A DNA stretch of 64,000 nt. Source: Caballeronia hypogeia. GTDB lineage: Bacteria > Pseudomonadota > Gammaproteobacteria > Burkholderiales > Burkholderiaceae. The DNA lies in the NCBI RefSeq assembly GCF_001544875.2, contig NZ_FCOA02000026.1:1-64000 (forward strand), written 5' to 3'. The translations under genes were made by a program, and so were the position numbers. The notes beneath the pieces were generated by a model. It had not been told where the DNA came from. It ran no database searches and saw only the letters and a list, made by a program, of their open reading frames with translations. This document shows positions 16,525 through 24,011 of the stretch, piece after piece; the first letter of the stretch is position 1, and each line of letters starts with the position of its first letter.

Positions 16525-17352
16525 TCAGCGGCCTGACCGTTCCCAGTCGTAAGGCGCGGCGCGGCCTTCCAGAAATGCGTCGACCGCGGCGCCGTGATAG
16601 CGCGCGCTCGACGCCACCGCCTGCGCCGCGCTTTCGTATTCGGCGAGCGGCGCATAGTGCGCCTCGAAGCTTTGATTGAGCAGACGCTTCGTGAGCCCGA
16701 GCGCCTCGCGCGGCCCGGCGATGAAGCGCCGCGCAAAGCGCCGCGATTCATCGGCCAATGCATCCGGCGCGTGAATCGCGTGCACGATGCCGAGCGCCTT
16801 CGCCTCTTGCACATCGACGCGGCGCGCGGTCATGGCCAGTTCCTTCGCCGCCGAAAGCCCGATCACGCGCGGCAGCAGATACGCCGCGCCGAGATCCGGC
16901 ACCAGGCCCACCTTGACGAACGACATGCAGAAAATCGCGCGCGTTGACGCCAGCATGAAATCGGCGGCGAGCGCGATCGAAAATCCGGCGCCGACGGCGG
17001 GACCGTCGACGGCGGCGATCACCGGCATTTCGAGGTTGCGCAGCCGCTGCATCCAGACATGACCGTCGGCGAGACGGCGGCGGATCGCATCGGGTGAGCC
17101 GGCCTCGGGATTCGCGCGCGCCTCTCTTAGCGACTTGAGATCGCCGCCCGCGCAAAAGCTGCCGCCAGAGCCGGTCAGGATCAGCGCACGCACCTCGCGA
17201 TTGCGTTCCACGTGATCGAGCATTTCGGCATAGTCCGCGCGCAAGCCGAGCGACAGCGCGTTGCGCGATTCGGGGCGCTCGTGCGTGAACTCGGCCACGC
17301 CGTCGTCGATGACGAGCGACGCTTCGCGCAATCGAATGGTTTCTGTGGGCAT
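16525..17352 (-). CDS. Enoyl-CoA hydratase/isomerase family protein (isomerase-like)
   Basis: 275 residues from ATG at 17352. Crotonase fold with the oxyanion-hole segments GSGGSFCAGGDLKSL and DGPAVGAGFSIALAAD. The first hydratase glutamate is not conserved (FVKVGLVPD where hydratases have a Glu), and the second position is Asp in VPDLGAAYLLPRVIG. That PD-G pattern is found in PaaG-type and other enoyl-CoA isomerases, so double-bond shifting is more likely than hydration. It is divergent from the thiolase operon, with a 12-bp inverted repeat in the shared promoter region, and converges with the regulator gene 15 bases away. Confidence 0.82.
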   Translation of the reverse strand: MPTETIRLREASLVIDDGVAEFTHERPESRNALSLGLRADYAEMLDHVERNREVRALILTGSGGSFCAGGDLKSLREARANPEAGSPDAIRRRLADGHVWMQRLRNLEMPVIAAVDGPAVGAGFSIALAADFMLASTRAIFCMSFVKVGLVPDLGAAYLLPRVIGLSAAKELAMTARRVDVQEAKALGIVHAIHAPDALADESRRFARRFIAGPREALGLTKRLLNQSFEAHYAPLAEYESAAQAVASSARYHGAAVDAFLEGRAAPYDWERSGR

Positions 17353-17416
17353 GGTTTCTGTCCTCGTGGGGTTGGATGGGTCGCAGGGCAGTATCGCGTC
17401 GCGTCGCCACGCGCAA

Positions 17417-17484
17417 CCCACCGCCGATAGGTGGCATTTCAATGGCTTTTCGATGGCGCTGGCACGCCCCCCATCGGCGGTGGG
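17417..17484. promoter_or_regulatory. Long-spaced 12-bp inverted repeat in the divergent promoter region
   Basis: CCCACCGCCGAT (17417-17428) and its exact complement ATCGGCGGTGGG (17473-17484) are separated by 44 bases, a centre-to-centre distance of 56. The pair lies between the leftward isomerase (start 17352) and the rightward thiolase operon (start 17555). A second small dyad, TGGTCT (17503-17508) with AGACCA (17527-17532), lies next to the thiolase. These are good candidates for binding sites of the nearby LAL regulator or another regulator. Confidence 0.5.
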
Positions 17485-17554
17485 CGCGTGCGTTCGCGCC
17501 GCTGGTCTACTGGTTCGCATCGTGCAAGACCATCGAACCTACTCGGGACCTGCA

Positions 17555-18754
17555 ATGGGACATGCCTATATCGTTGCTCCGCTTCGCACGCCGGTCGGCA
17601 GATTCGGCGGCTCGCTCGCGCCGCTCGCCGCCGCCGATCTCGCCGCGCACGTGATCCGCGCGGTGCTCGAACGCTCCGGCGCACCGGCCGATTCGATCGA
17701 CGAAGTGATCGTCGCCCAGTCCTATCAATCGAGCGAGGCGCCGTGCATCGGCCGATATGCCGCGTCGCTCGCGGGAATGCCTGAGCACGTGCCCGGATAC
17801 GCGGTGGACCGCCGTTGCGGTTCGGGCCTGCAGGCTGTGATCGACGCCGCGCTGCAAGTGCAGACCGGCGCCGCCGATTGCGTGCTGGTGGCGGGCGTCG
17901 AGAGCATGAGCAACATCGAGTACTACACCACGAAGATGCGCTGGGGCTCGCGTCTGGGCGATGTCTCACTGCACGACCGGCTCGATCGCGGCCGCGTGAA
18001 CTCGCAGCCGGTGAGCCGTTATGGCGTGATGGCGGGCGGCGCGGCGGAAACCGCCGAGAATCTCGCGCGCGATTACGACATCACGCGCGAGGCCAGCGAC
18101 CGCTTCGCGGCCCGCAGTCATCAGCTCGCCGCCGATGCATGGCGCAACGGACGCTTCGATGCCGAGGTGGTGCCCGTTCCCGTGCCGCGCAAGAAGGGCG
18201 AAACGGTTCTGTTCGCGCGCGACGAAGGCATTCGCGAGGACGCGAGCCTCGACGAAATGAGCAAACTCCGCGCGCTGCTGCGCGACGGCACGGTGACGGC
18301 GGGCAACGCATGTCAGCAGAACGATGCGGCGTCGGCATGTCTCGTCGTTTCCGATGCCTGGCTCGCGCGGCACGGCGGCGCGCCGATGGGCCGCTTCGTC
18401 GGCTGGGCGGCGGCGGGTTGCGACCCGCTGCGCATGGGCATCGGCCCGGTGCCGGCGGTGGCGCGCCTGCTGCCGCGCGTCGGCCTCACGCTGGCCGACA
18501 TGGACCTCATCGAGATCAACGAAGCCTTCGCCGTGCAGGTGCTGAGCTGCCTGCGGGAATGGCGCATGGAAGGCGACGCGCGCGTGAACGTCAACGGCTC
18601 GGGCATCTCGCTTGGCCATCCGATCGGCGCGACCGGCGTGCGCATCATGACGACGATGCTGCATGAAATGGCGCGGCGCGGCGCGCGCTACGGCCTGGAG
18701 ACGATGTGCATCGGCGGCGGCCAGGGGCTCGCTGCGGTGTTCGAGCGCGTCTGA
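17555..18754 (+). CDS. Acetyl-CoA acetyltransferase (thiolase)
   Basis: 399 residues from ATG at 17555 (AYIVAPLRTPVGRFGGSL is the usual thiolase N-terminus). The acylated Cys is Cys88 in VDRRCGSGLQAV. The other catalytic residues are in INEAFAVQ, SGISLGHPIGATG (His) and the C-terminal MCIGGGQG (Cys). All are intact, so degradative thiolysis of a 3-oxoacyl-CoA is expected. It is the first gene of a rightward run in which the next start follows 22 bases after its stop. Confidence 0.9.
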   Translation: MGHAYIVAPLRTPVGRFGGSLAPLAAADLAAHVIRAVLERSGAPADSIDEVIVAQSYQSSEAPCIGRYAASLAGMPEHVPGYAVDRRCGSGLQAVIDAALQVQTGAADCVLVAGVESMSNIEYYTTKMRWGSRLGDVSLHDRLDRGRVNSQPVSRYGVMAGGAAETAENLARDYDITREASDRFAARSHQLAADAWRNGRFDAEVVPVPVPRKKGETVLFARDEGIREDASLDEMSKLRALLRDGTVTAGNACQQNDAASACLVVSDAWLARHGGAPMGRFVGWAAAGCDPLRMGIGPVPAVARLLPRVGLTLADMDLIEINEAFAVQVLSCLREWRMEGDARVNVNGSGISLGHPIGATGVRIMTTMLHEMARRGARYGLETMCIGGGQGLAAVFERV

Positions 18755-18776
18755 GCGCAAACGACAAGGATCGACA

Positions 18777-19163
18777 ATGACAGAGACGCAAAACAATGTT
18801 CCGTGGCGTATCGAGGACGGGCGCGTGGTGCTGCTCGCGTACCGGCATCGCGGCCGTGACGCGCTGTACTTTCCGCCGCTGCCGCCGACCTCGCCGCTCA
18901 TCGACGCGACCGAACTCGTCGCGCTCGCCGGCACCGCGGCGCTCTACAGCTTCACGGTGATGCATCCGAGCCCGAAGACCGGCAAGCCGCCGATGCCGCT
19001 CGGCTTCGCGGATTACCCGGAAGGCTTGCGCATCTTCGGCCGTCTGATGTATCCGCCGGGTCGCCGCCCCGCGATCGGCGACGCGTTGAAAGCCTGCCTG
19101 ATCGAAACCGAGGACGGCGAGATCTACGCATTCGAGCCGCTGGAAGAAGGAGCTCGCCGATGA
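18777..19163 (+). CDS. DUF35 OB-fold protein lacking the zinc ribbon
   Basis: 128 residues. The C-terminal OB fold is recognisable (ALYSFTVMHPSPKTGKPPMPLGFADYPEGLRIFGRL, then RPAIGDALKACLIETEDGEIYAFEP). Partners of SCP2-type thiolases normally also carry an N-terminal rubredoxin-like zinc ribbon (CxxC...CxxC). Here that place is GRDALYFPPLPPTSPLI, without cysteines. In BbsAB and the Ltp2/ChsH2 aldolase complexes such proteins bind the thiolase subunit and shape its acyl-CoA tunnel. The stop overlaps the following thiolase start by 4 bases, supporting a complex. Confidence 0.82.
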   Translation: MTETQNNVPWRIEDGRVVLLAYRHRGRDALYFPPLPPTSPLIDATELVALAGTAALYSFTVMHPSPKTGKPPMPLGFADYPEGLRIFGRLMYPPGRRPAIGDALKACLIETEDGEIYAFEPLEEGARR

Positions 19164-20308
19164 AATCGTCCATCTATATTGCCGGTGTCGCGATGACGCC
19201 CTTCGGCCGCTACGAGGGCCCGATGCAGGATCTCGCGCAACGCGCTGTCGCCGGCGCGCTCGCGGACGCGGAGATCGCACCCGAAGAGATTCAGGCGTTC
19301 TACGCCGCGAACGTGTTCGGCGGCATGGTGCTCGGGCAAGTGCTGTTGCGCGACACGGGCGTGACCGGCCCCGCGATCTACAACGTCGAGAACGCCTGCG
19401 CGAGCGGCGCGTCCGCCGTGCATCTCGCGATTCACGCGCTGGAGGCGGGCCGTTACGACACGGTCGTCGTGCTGGGCGCGGAGCAGCTGACTTCGATGGG
19501 CGGCGGCGCGTTGCCCCTGCAACGCAACGACTACATGACCGCGATGTACGCGCGCGCCGGTCTCACCTTGCCCTCGGTCTACGCGATGCGCGCGACCCGT
19601 TATCTGCACGAATTCGGCGTGACGCCGGAGACGCTGGCCGGGGTCGCGGTGAAGAACCGTCGTCATGGCGCGCTGAATCCGTACGCCCAAACGAAGAGCG
19701 AAACATCCGTCGATGAAGTCATGAACTCGCGCATGGTCTTCGATCCGCTGACGCTGCTGCAATGTTGCCCGTCGTCGGTCGATGGCGCGGCCGCGCTCGT
19801 GCTCACCACGAAGAAGCCGCAACAGCGGGCGAAGCCGGTGCGCGTGCTCGCGTCGGTCGTGCAGTCGGGACGGCAGGAAACCGGCCTCGAAGACATTCTG
19901 GCCGCCGAAATCACGGCGCGCGCGGCGCAACTCGCCTATCGCGAAGCCGGCGTGCGGCCCTCCGATCTCAGCATGGTCGAACTACACGACGCGTTCACCA
20001 TCGCCGAACTCATCTATTACCAGGCGCTCGGGCTGTGCCCGCGTGGCGAAGCGCATGAACTGCTGCGCTCCGGCGCGACCGCGCTCGGCGGACGCGTGCC
20101 CGTGAATCCGAGCGGCGGCCTGCTCGCGAAGGGGCATCCGCTCGGCGCGACCGGCGTCGCGCAGATGGTCGAGGCCGTGTGGCAGCTCGAAGGCCGCGCG
20201 GGCGCACGGCAGATCGAAGGCGCATCGCTCGCGCTTACGCAATGCACGGGCGGCGGCATCGCGGGCGTCGATCACGCCGCGTCCGCGGTTCACATTCTCG
20301 GCCACTGA
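19160..20308 (+). CDS. SCP2-type thiolase
   Basis: 382 residues. It shows the SCPx/SCP2-thiolase pattern: acyl Cys in VENACASGASAVH, HDAFT near 277-281, AKGHPLGATG (His) and TQCTGGGIAG near the end. The active-site set is complete. Enzymes of this branch cleave branched or bulky 3-oxoacyl-CoAs (steroid side chain, benzylsuccinate pathway), or work as aldolases when paired with a DUF35 protein. The four-base overlap with the DUF35 gene supports a two-subunit enzyme. Substrate identity is inference from the racemase and this subclass. Confidence 0.87.
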   Translation: MKSSIYIAGVAMTPFGRYEGPMQDLAQRAVAGALADAEIAPEEIQAFYAANVFGGMVLGQVLLRDTGVTGPAIYNVENACASGASAVHLAIHALEAGRYDTVVVLGAEQLTSMGGGALPLQRNDYMTAMYARAGLTLPSVYAMRATRYLHEFGVTPETLAGVAVKNRRHGALNPYAQTKSETSVDEVMNSRMVFDPLTLLQCCPSSVDGAAALVLTTKKPQQRAKPVRVLASVVQSGRQETGLEDILAAEITARAAQLAYREAGVRPSDLSMVELHDAFTIAELIYYQALGLCPRGEAHELLRSGATALGGRVPVNPSGGLLAKGHPLGATGVAQMVEAVWQLEGRAGARQIEGASLALTQCTGGGIAGVDHAASAVHILGH

Positions 20309-20326
20309 TCGAAGGAATCACGACTC

Positions 20327-21061
20327 ATGGACAAGCAAATCGCGATCGTCACCGGTGGCGCGCAAGGCATCGGTCTGGGCCTCACGAAGGCGTTGCTCGA
20401 TGCGGGACACAACGTGGCCGTGTTCGATCTCAACGGCGCGGCGCTGGAAGCGCTGCCGACGCAGGAAGGAAGGCTCGTGGGCATGCGCGTCGACGTGACG
20501 AAGGCCGACGAAGTGCGCCACGCCGTCGCGGAAATCACCGCGCGCTGGAAGACGCCGGACATTCTCGTCAACAACGCGGGCATCACGCGCGACAAGCGCT
20601 TCGTGAAGATGAGCGAGGAAGACTGGGACTTCGTCATCGACGTCAATCTGAAGTCGCAATTCCTGTGCGCGCATGCGGTCGTGCCGGGCATGATCGAGCA
20701 AGGTTATGGACGCATCGTGAACATCTCGTCGCGCGCATGGCTCGGCGGCTTCGGGCAGTCGAACTATTCGGCGGCGAAGGGCGGCGTCGTGAGCCTCACG
20801 CGCTCACTCGCGATCGAGCTCGCGAAGAACGGCGTGACCGTGAACGCGATCGCGCCGGGCATCGTCGAAACGCCGCTGATGGCGAGCTACACCGACGAGC
20901 AGCGCCAGAAGCTTAAGGCGACGGTGCCGGTGCAGCGCATCGGCCAGCCGGAGGATATCGCGCACGCGGTGCTGATGTTCACGAGCCGCGCCGCGTCGTA
21001 CATCACCGGGCAGACGCTCTATGTCTGCGGCGGGCGCTCGCTTTCGAGCCCGAGCGTTTGA
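20327..21061 (+). CDS. SDR-family 3-hydroxyacyl-CoA dehydrogenase or FabG-like reductase
   Basis: 244 residues. Classical SDR: IAIVTGGAQGIGLGL (glycine-rich NAD(P) site), NNAGITRD, catalytic Ser in NISSRAWLGGFGQS, and Tyr-Lys in NYSAAKGG. The Asp after the second strand (VAVFDLNG) favours NAD(H). FabG-like length and C-terminus (GQTLYVCGG). In this cluster it probably oxidises a 3-hydroxyacyl-CoA before thiolysis. It follows the SCP2 thiolase by 18 bases, with GAAGGAATC as ribosome site. Confidence 0.87.
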   Translation: MDKQIAIVTGGAQGIGLGLTKALLDAGHNVAVFDLNGAALEALPTQEGRLVGMRVDVTKADEVRHAVAEITARWKTPDILVNNAGITRDKRFVKMSEEDWDFVIDVNLKSQFLCAHAVVPGMIEQGYGRIVNISSRAWLGGFGQSNYSAAKGGVVSLTRSLAIELAKNGVTVNAIAPGIVETPLMASYTDEQRQKLKATVPVQRIGQPEDIAHAVLMFTSRAASYITGQTLYVCGGRSLSSPSV

Positions 21062-21071
21062 GGAGCGCGCC

Positions 21072-21875
21072 ATGACCGTTCACTACCGGCTCGACAACCA
21101 CGTCGCGATTCTCACGCTCGACGCGCCCGAATCGCTCAACGCGCTCGCCGTCGACGAACTGCACGCGCTGCGCACGCATCTCGCCGCCTGTCAGGACGAC
21201 GACGCGGTGCGCGCGATCGTCATCACCGGCGCGGGCGAGCGCGCGTTTTGCACCGGCGCGAATCTCAAATCGACGTTGCCGCCCGAGAAAGGTTTCGCGG
21301 CGGGCGCCTACAAGAGCCGTCGCGCGGAAAGCGAGCAGGGCGGCTACACGCGTCTGCTCGACTTCTCCGACCTAGGCATCTGGAAACCGATGATCGCCGC
21401 GATCAATGGCTATTGCCTGGGCGGCGGGCTGGAGCTCGCGCTGCAATGCGATCTGCGCATCGCGACGGAAAGCGCCAGCTTCGGCCTGCCCGAAGTGAAG
21501 GTGGCGAGCGTGCCCGCGTGCGGCGGCGTGCAGTACTTGCTGCGCGCCATTCCCGCCGCGCACGCGATGAAGATGGCGCTGACGGGCGAGCGTATCGATG
21601 CGAACGAGGCGTCGCGCATCGGTCTCGTCAGCGATGTCGTGCCGCTCGCGAATCTGCTCGATCTGGGGATGACGCTCGCATCGCGCATCGCCGCGAACGG
21701 ACCACTCGCGGTGCAGGCGGTAAAGCAGCTCGCCGTGCAGTCGGCGCATCTCGCGCCACGCGATTTCGTCGCGCAGGCGAATCGTGAATGGGGACTGCTG
21801 CGCGACAGCGACGACCGCATTGAAGGACGCAAGGCGTTCGCGGAAAAGCGCGCGCCGGTTTATCGAGGCTCATAG
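21072..21875 (+). CDS. Enoyl-CoA hydratase/isomerase family protein
   Basis: 267 residues from ATG at 21072 (GGAG 7 bases upstream). Crotonase signatures: GAGERAFCTGANLKSTL and INGYCLGGGLELALQCDLRIA. The first catalytic Glu is kept in FGLPEVKVASVP, but the second position is Cys in ACGGVQYLLRAIPA. A single-glutamate active site leaves open hydratase, dehydratase or hydrolase activity. With the isomerase-like paralogue encoded divergently, the pathway has two crotonases. Gap to the neighbouring SDR is 10 bases, so it is within the same operon. Confidence 0.85.
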   Translation: MTVHYRLDNHVAILTLDAPESLNALAVDELHALRTHLAACQDDDAVRAIVITGAGERAFCTGANLKSTLPPEKGFAAGAYKSRRAESEQGGYTRLLDFSDLGIWKPMIAAINGYCLGGGLELALQCDLRIATESASFGLPEVKVASVPACGGVQYLLRAIPAAHAMKMALTGERIDANEASRIGLVSDVVPLANLLDLGMTLASRIAANGPLAVQAVKQLAVQSAHLAPRDFVAQANREWGLLRDSDDRIEGRKAFAEKRAPVYRGS

Positions 21876-21890
21876 AAAGCGGGTGGACGA

Positions 21891-23045
21891 ATGAATTTCG
21901 CACTGACCGAAGAACAGGACATGATGGTCGCGGCCGCGAAGCGCATGGTGAGCATGCGCGTCGAGCCGGTCTTGCGCGCGCACGCGCCCGACAAGCCCTT
22001 GCCGAAGGCCGCGATGCTCGACATCTTCAGCGCCTTCGCGGAACTTGGCATCACCGCGCCGCGCCTGCCGGCCGAGGCGGGCGGCGGTGGTCTGAAGATG
22101 CTCGATTACGGGCTCATTCTCGAGCAGTTGCCGCCGGTGGTCGCGCTGTCGCTCGCGTCGCACGAAGGCACGATCCTGCGCATTCATCTGGGTTGTCCGG
22201 CCCACATACGCGAACGCTATCTGCCGGACCTGATCGCGGGCCGCAAGATCGCGTGCACCGCGAATACGGAAGCCAACGCGGGATCGGACTCGGGCGCGAT
22301 CCGCACACGCCTCGAAATCGACGGCGACGACGCGTATCTCACCGGCCGCAAGATGTGGATCACGAATGCGTCGATTGCGGATGTCATCAATGTCTCGTGC
22401 GTGACGGGCGTCGATGAAAAGGGCCGGCCGATCACGCGCCGCGCGCTGATCGATCGCAGCGAAATCGACATCGAAATACGCGAGACGACGATCACGGGCT
22501 TGCGTCAGGGGCATCTGAGCGAACTGGTGTTCGAGCGCGTGCGCGTGCCGGCGAGTCATATCGTCGGCGATGCGGGCGACGCGGCCAAGACCCTGACGAT
22601 GGCCTGGAACGGCAATCGTCCGCTGCTCGGCCTGATGTGCGTGCATCTCGCGCAAAAGGCGTTCGATCTCGCGCGCGATTACGCCGCATCGCGCGAGCAG
22701 TTCGGCAAGCCGCTCGCAAGTCACCAGCTTGTGCAGCAGGATCTCGCGGATATCGAAACGGCGATCGTGTCGTCGCGCCTCATGTGCTACTACGCGCTCG
22801 ATTGCATCGATCGCGGGCTGCGCGCGAACGGCACATCGGCAATGGCGAAACGCTACGCGACGCAGGCCTGCGAGCGCGCGATCCATCTCGCGATGCAGAT
22901 TCACGGCGCAATGGGCATTAGCGAGGAACTCGGGCTCGAACAGATGTGGCGCGACGCGCGCGTCTTCCAGGTGCCCGACGGCATGAACGGCATTCTCGCG
23001 CTCATTCAGGGGCGCGAGATCACGAATACGGCGGCGTTCCGCTGA
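21891..23045 (+). CDS. Acyl-CoA dehydrogenase
   Basis: 384 residues. FAD-dependent alpha,beta-desaturation of an acyl-CoA. The order of the fold is clear: N-terminal helices (FALTEEQDMMVAAAKRMV), the middle beta domain with CTANTEANAGSDSGAIRT and GRKMWITNASIADV, and the C-terminal helices with REQFGKPLASHQLVQQDLADIET and ERAIHLAMQIHGAMGISEE. The usual catalytic base motif (EGT near the C-terminus) reads VPDGMNGI, so Asp stands where most medium-chain enzymes have Glu. The starting Met follows the hydratase by 15 bases. Confidence 0.88.
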   Translation: MNFALTEEQDMMVAAAKRMVSMRVEPVLRAHAPDKPLPKAAMLDIFSAFAELGITAPRLPAEAGGGGLKMLDYGLILEQLPPVVALSLASHEGTILRIHLGCPAHIRERYLPDLIAGRKIACTANTEANAGSDSGAIRTRLEIDGDDAYLTGRKMWITNASIADVINVSCVTGVDEKGRPITRRALIDRSEIDIEIRETTITGLRQGHLSELVFERVRVPASHIVGDAGDAAKTLTMAWNGNRPLLGLMCVHLAQKAFDLARDYAASREQFGKPLASHQLVQQDLADIETAIVSSRLMCYYALDCIDRGLRANGTSAMAKRYATQACERAIHLAMQIHGAMGISEELGLEQMWRDARVFQVPDGMNGILALIQGREITNTAAFR

Positions 23046-23064
23046 CTTAAAGGAGACAAGGGAC

Positions 23065-23979
23065 ATGAGCGAAAAGATGATGGACGGCAAGGTCGTGATC
23101 GTGACGGGCGCGGGACGCGGCATTGGACGCGAAATCGCGCTGTTGATGGGCAAGCACGGCGCGAAGGTCGTCGTGAATGACGTCGGCGTCAGTGTGAACG
23201 GTGGTGAGAGCGGTGAGGATCCGGGCCAGGAAGTCGTCGACATGATTCGCGCGGCGGGCGGCGAAGCGGTCGTGAATCGCGACAGCGTTGCGGACACGGC
23301 GGGCGCGGAGCGGATCGTCGAGACGGCGATCGGCACGTTTGGGCGCATCGACAGCGTGGTGAACAACGCGGGGATTCTGCGCGACCGTATCTTCCATCAG
23401 ATGACGCCGGAAGAATTCGACGCCGTGCTGCGCGTGCATCTCTACGGCTCGTTCAATGTGAGCCGCGCCGCGGCCGCGCATTTTCGCGCCCAGAAGAGCG
23501 GCTGCTTCGTGCACATGACGTCCACGTCGGGGCTGATCGGCAACGTCGGGCAGGCGAACTATGCGGCGGCGAAGCTGGGCGTCGCGGGATTGTCGAAGTC
23601 GCTCGCACTCGACATGGCACGCTACAACGTGCGCTCGAACTGCATCTCGCCGTTCGCGTGGAGCCGCATGGCGGGCTCGATTCCGGAGACGCCGGATCAG
23701 GCCGAGCGTCTTGCGAAAGCACGCACGATGTCTCCTGCCGATATCGCGCCGCTCGCCGTGTTTCTCGCGAGCGACGCCGCCGCCGATGTCAACGCGCAGA
23801 TCTTCACCGTGCGCCGCAACGAGATTTTCCTGATGAGCCAGCCGCGCCCGATTCGCGCGATGCAGCGCGCCGAAGGCTGGACGCCCGAGACGCTCGCGAG
23901 CCATCTGCGTCCGGCCATGGCGCCGTCGTTCGTTCCGCTCGACGTATCCGGCGACGTGTTCAGCTGGGACCCGGTTTGA
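23065..23979 (+). CDS. MFE-2-type SDR 3-hydroxyacyl-CoA dehydrogenase
   Basis: 304 residues. SDR motifs VIVTGAGRGIGREIALLM, NNAGILRDRIFHQMT, Ser in HMTSTSGLIGNVGQ and Tyr-Lys in NYAAAKLGVAGL. The long loop after the second strand (VGVSVNGGESGEDPGQEVVDMIRAAGG) and the extra C-terminal segment after residue 245 are features of the D-3-hydroxyacyl-CoA dehydrogenase part of peroxisomal multifunctional enzyme 2 and its steroid-degrading bacterial relatives. AGGAGAC precedes the ATG. It is the second SDR of the pathway and supports a bulky or branched substrate. Confidence 0.86.
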   Translation: MSEKMMDGKVVIVTGAGRGIGREIALLMGKHGAKVVVNDVGVSVNGGESGEDPGQEVVDMIRAAGGEAVVNRDSVADTAGAERIVETAIGTFGRIDSVVNNAGILRDRIFHQMTPEEFDAVLRVHLYGSFNVSRAAAAHFRAQKSGCFVHMTSTSGLIGNVGQANYAAAKLGVAGLSKSLALDMARYNVRSNCISPFAWSRMAGSIPETPDQAERLAKARTMSPADIAPLAVFLASDAAADVNAQIFTVRRNEIFLMSQPRPIRAMQRAEGWTPETLASHLRPAMAPSFVPLDVSGDVFSWDPV

Positions 23980-24011
23980 TGCGTCGGCCCGAGCGCCGGA
24001 GGCTATGAGAC

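Noticed and set aside
17261-17554. N-terminal extension of the thiolase frame.
   Set aside because: It would run through the inverted repeat and antisense to the isomerase gene; thiolases begin at AYIVAPLRTPVGRF.
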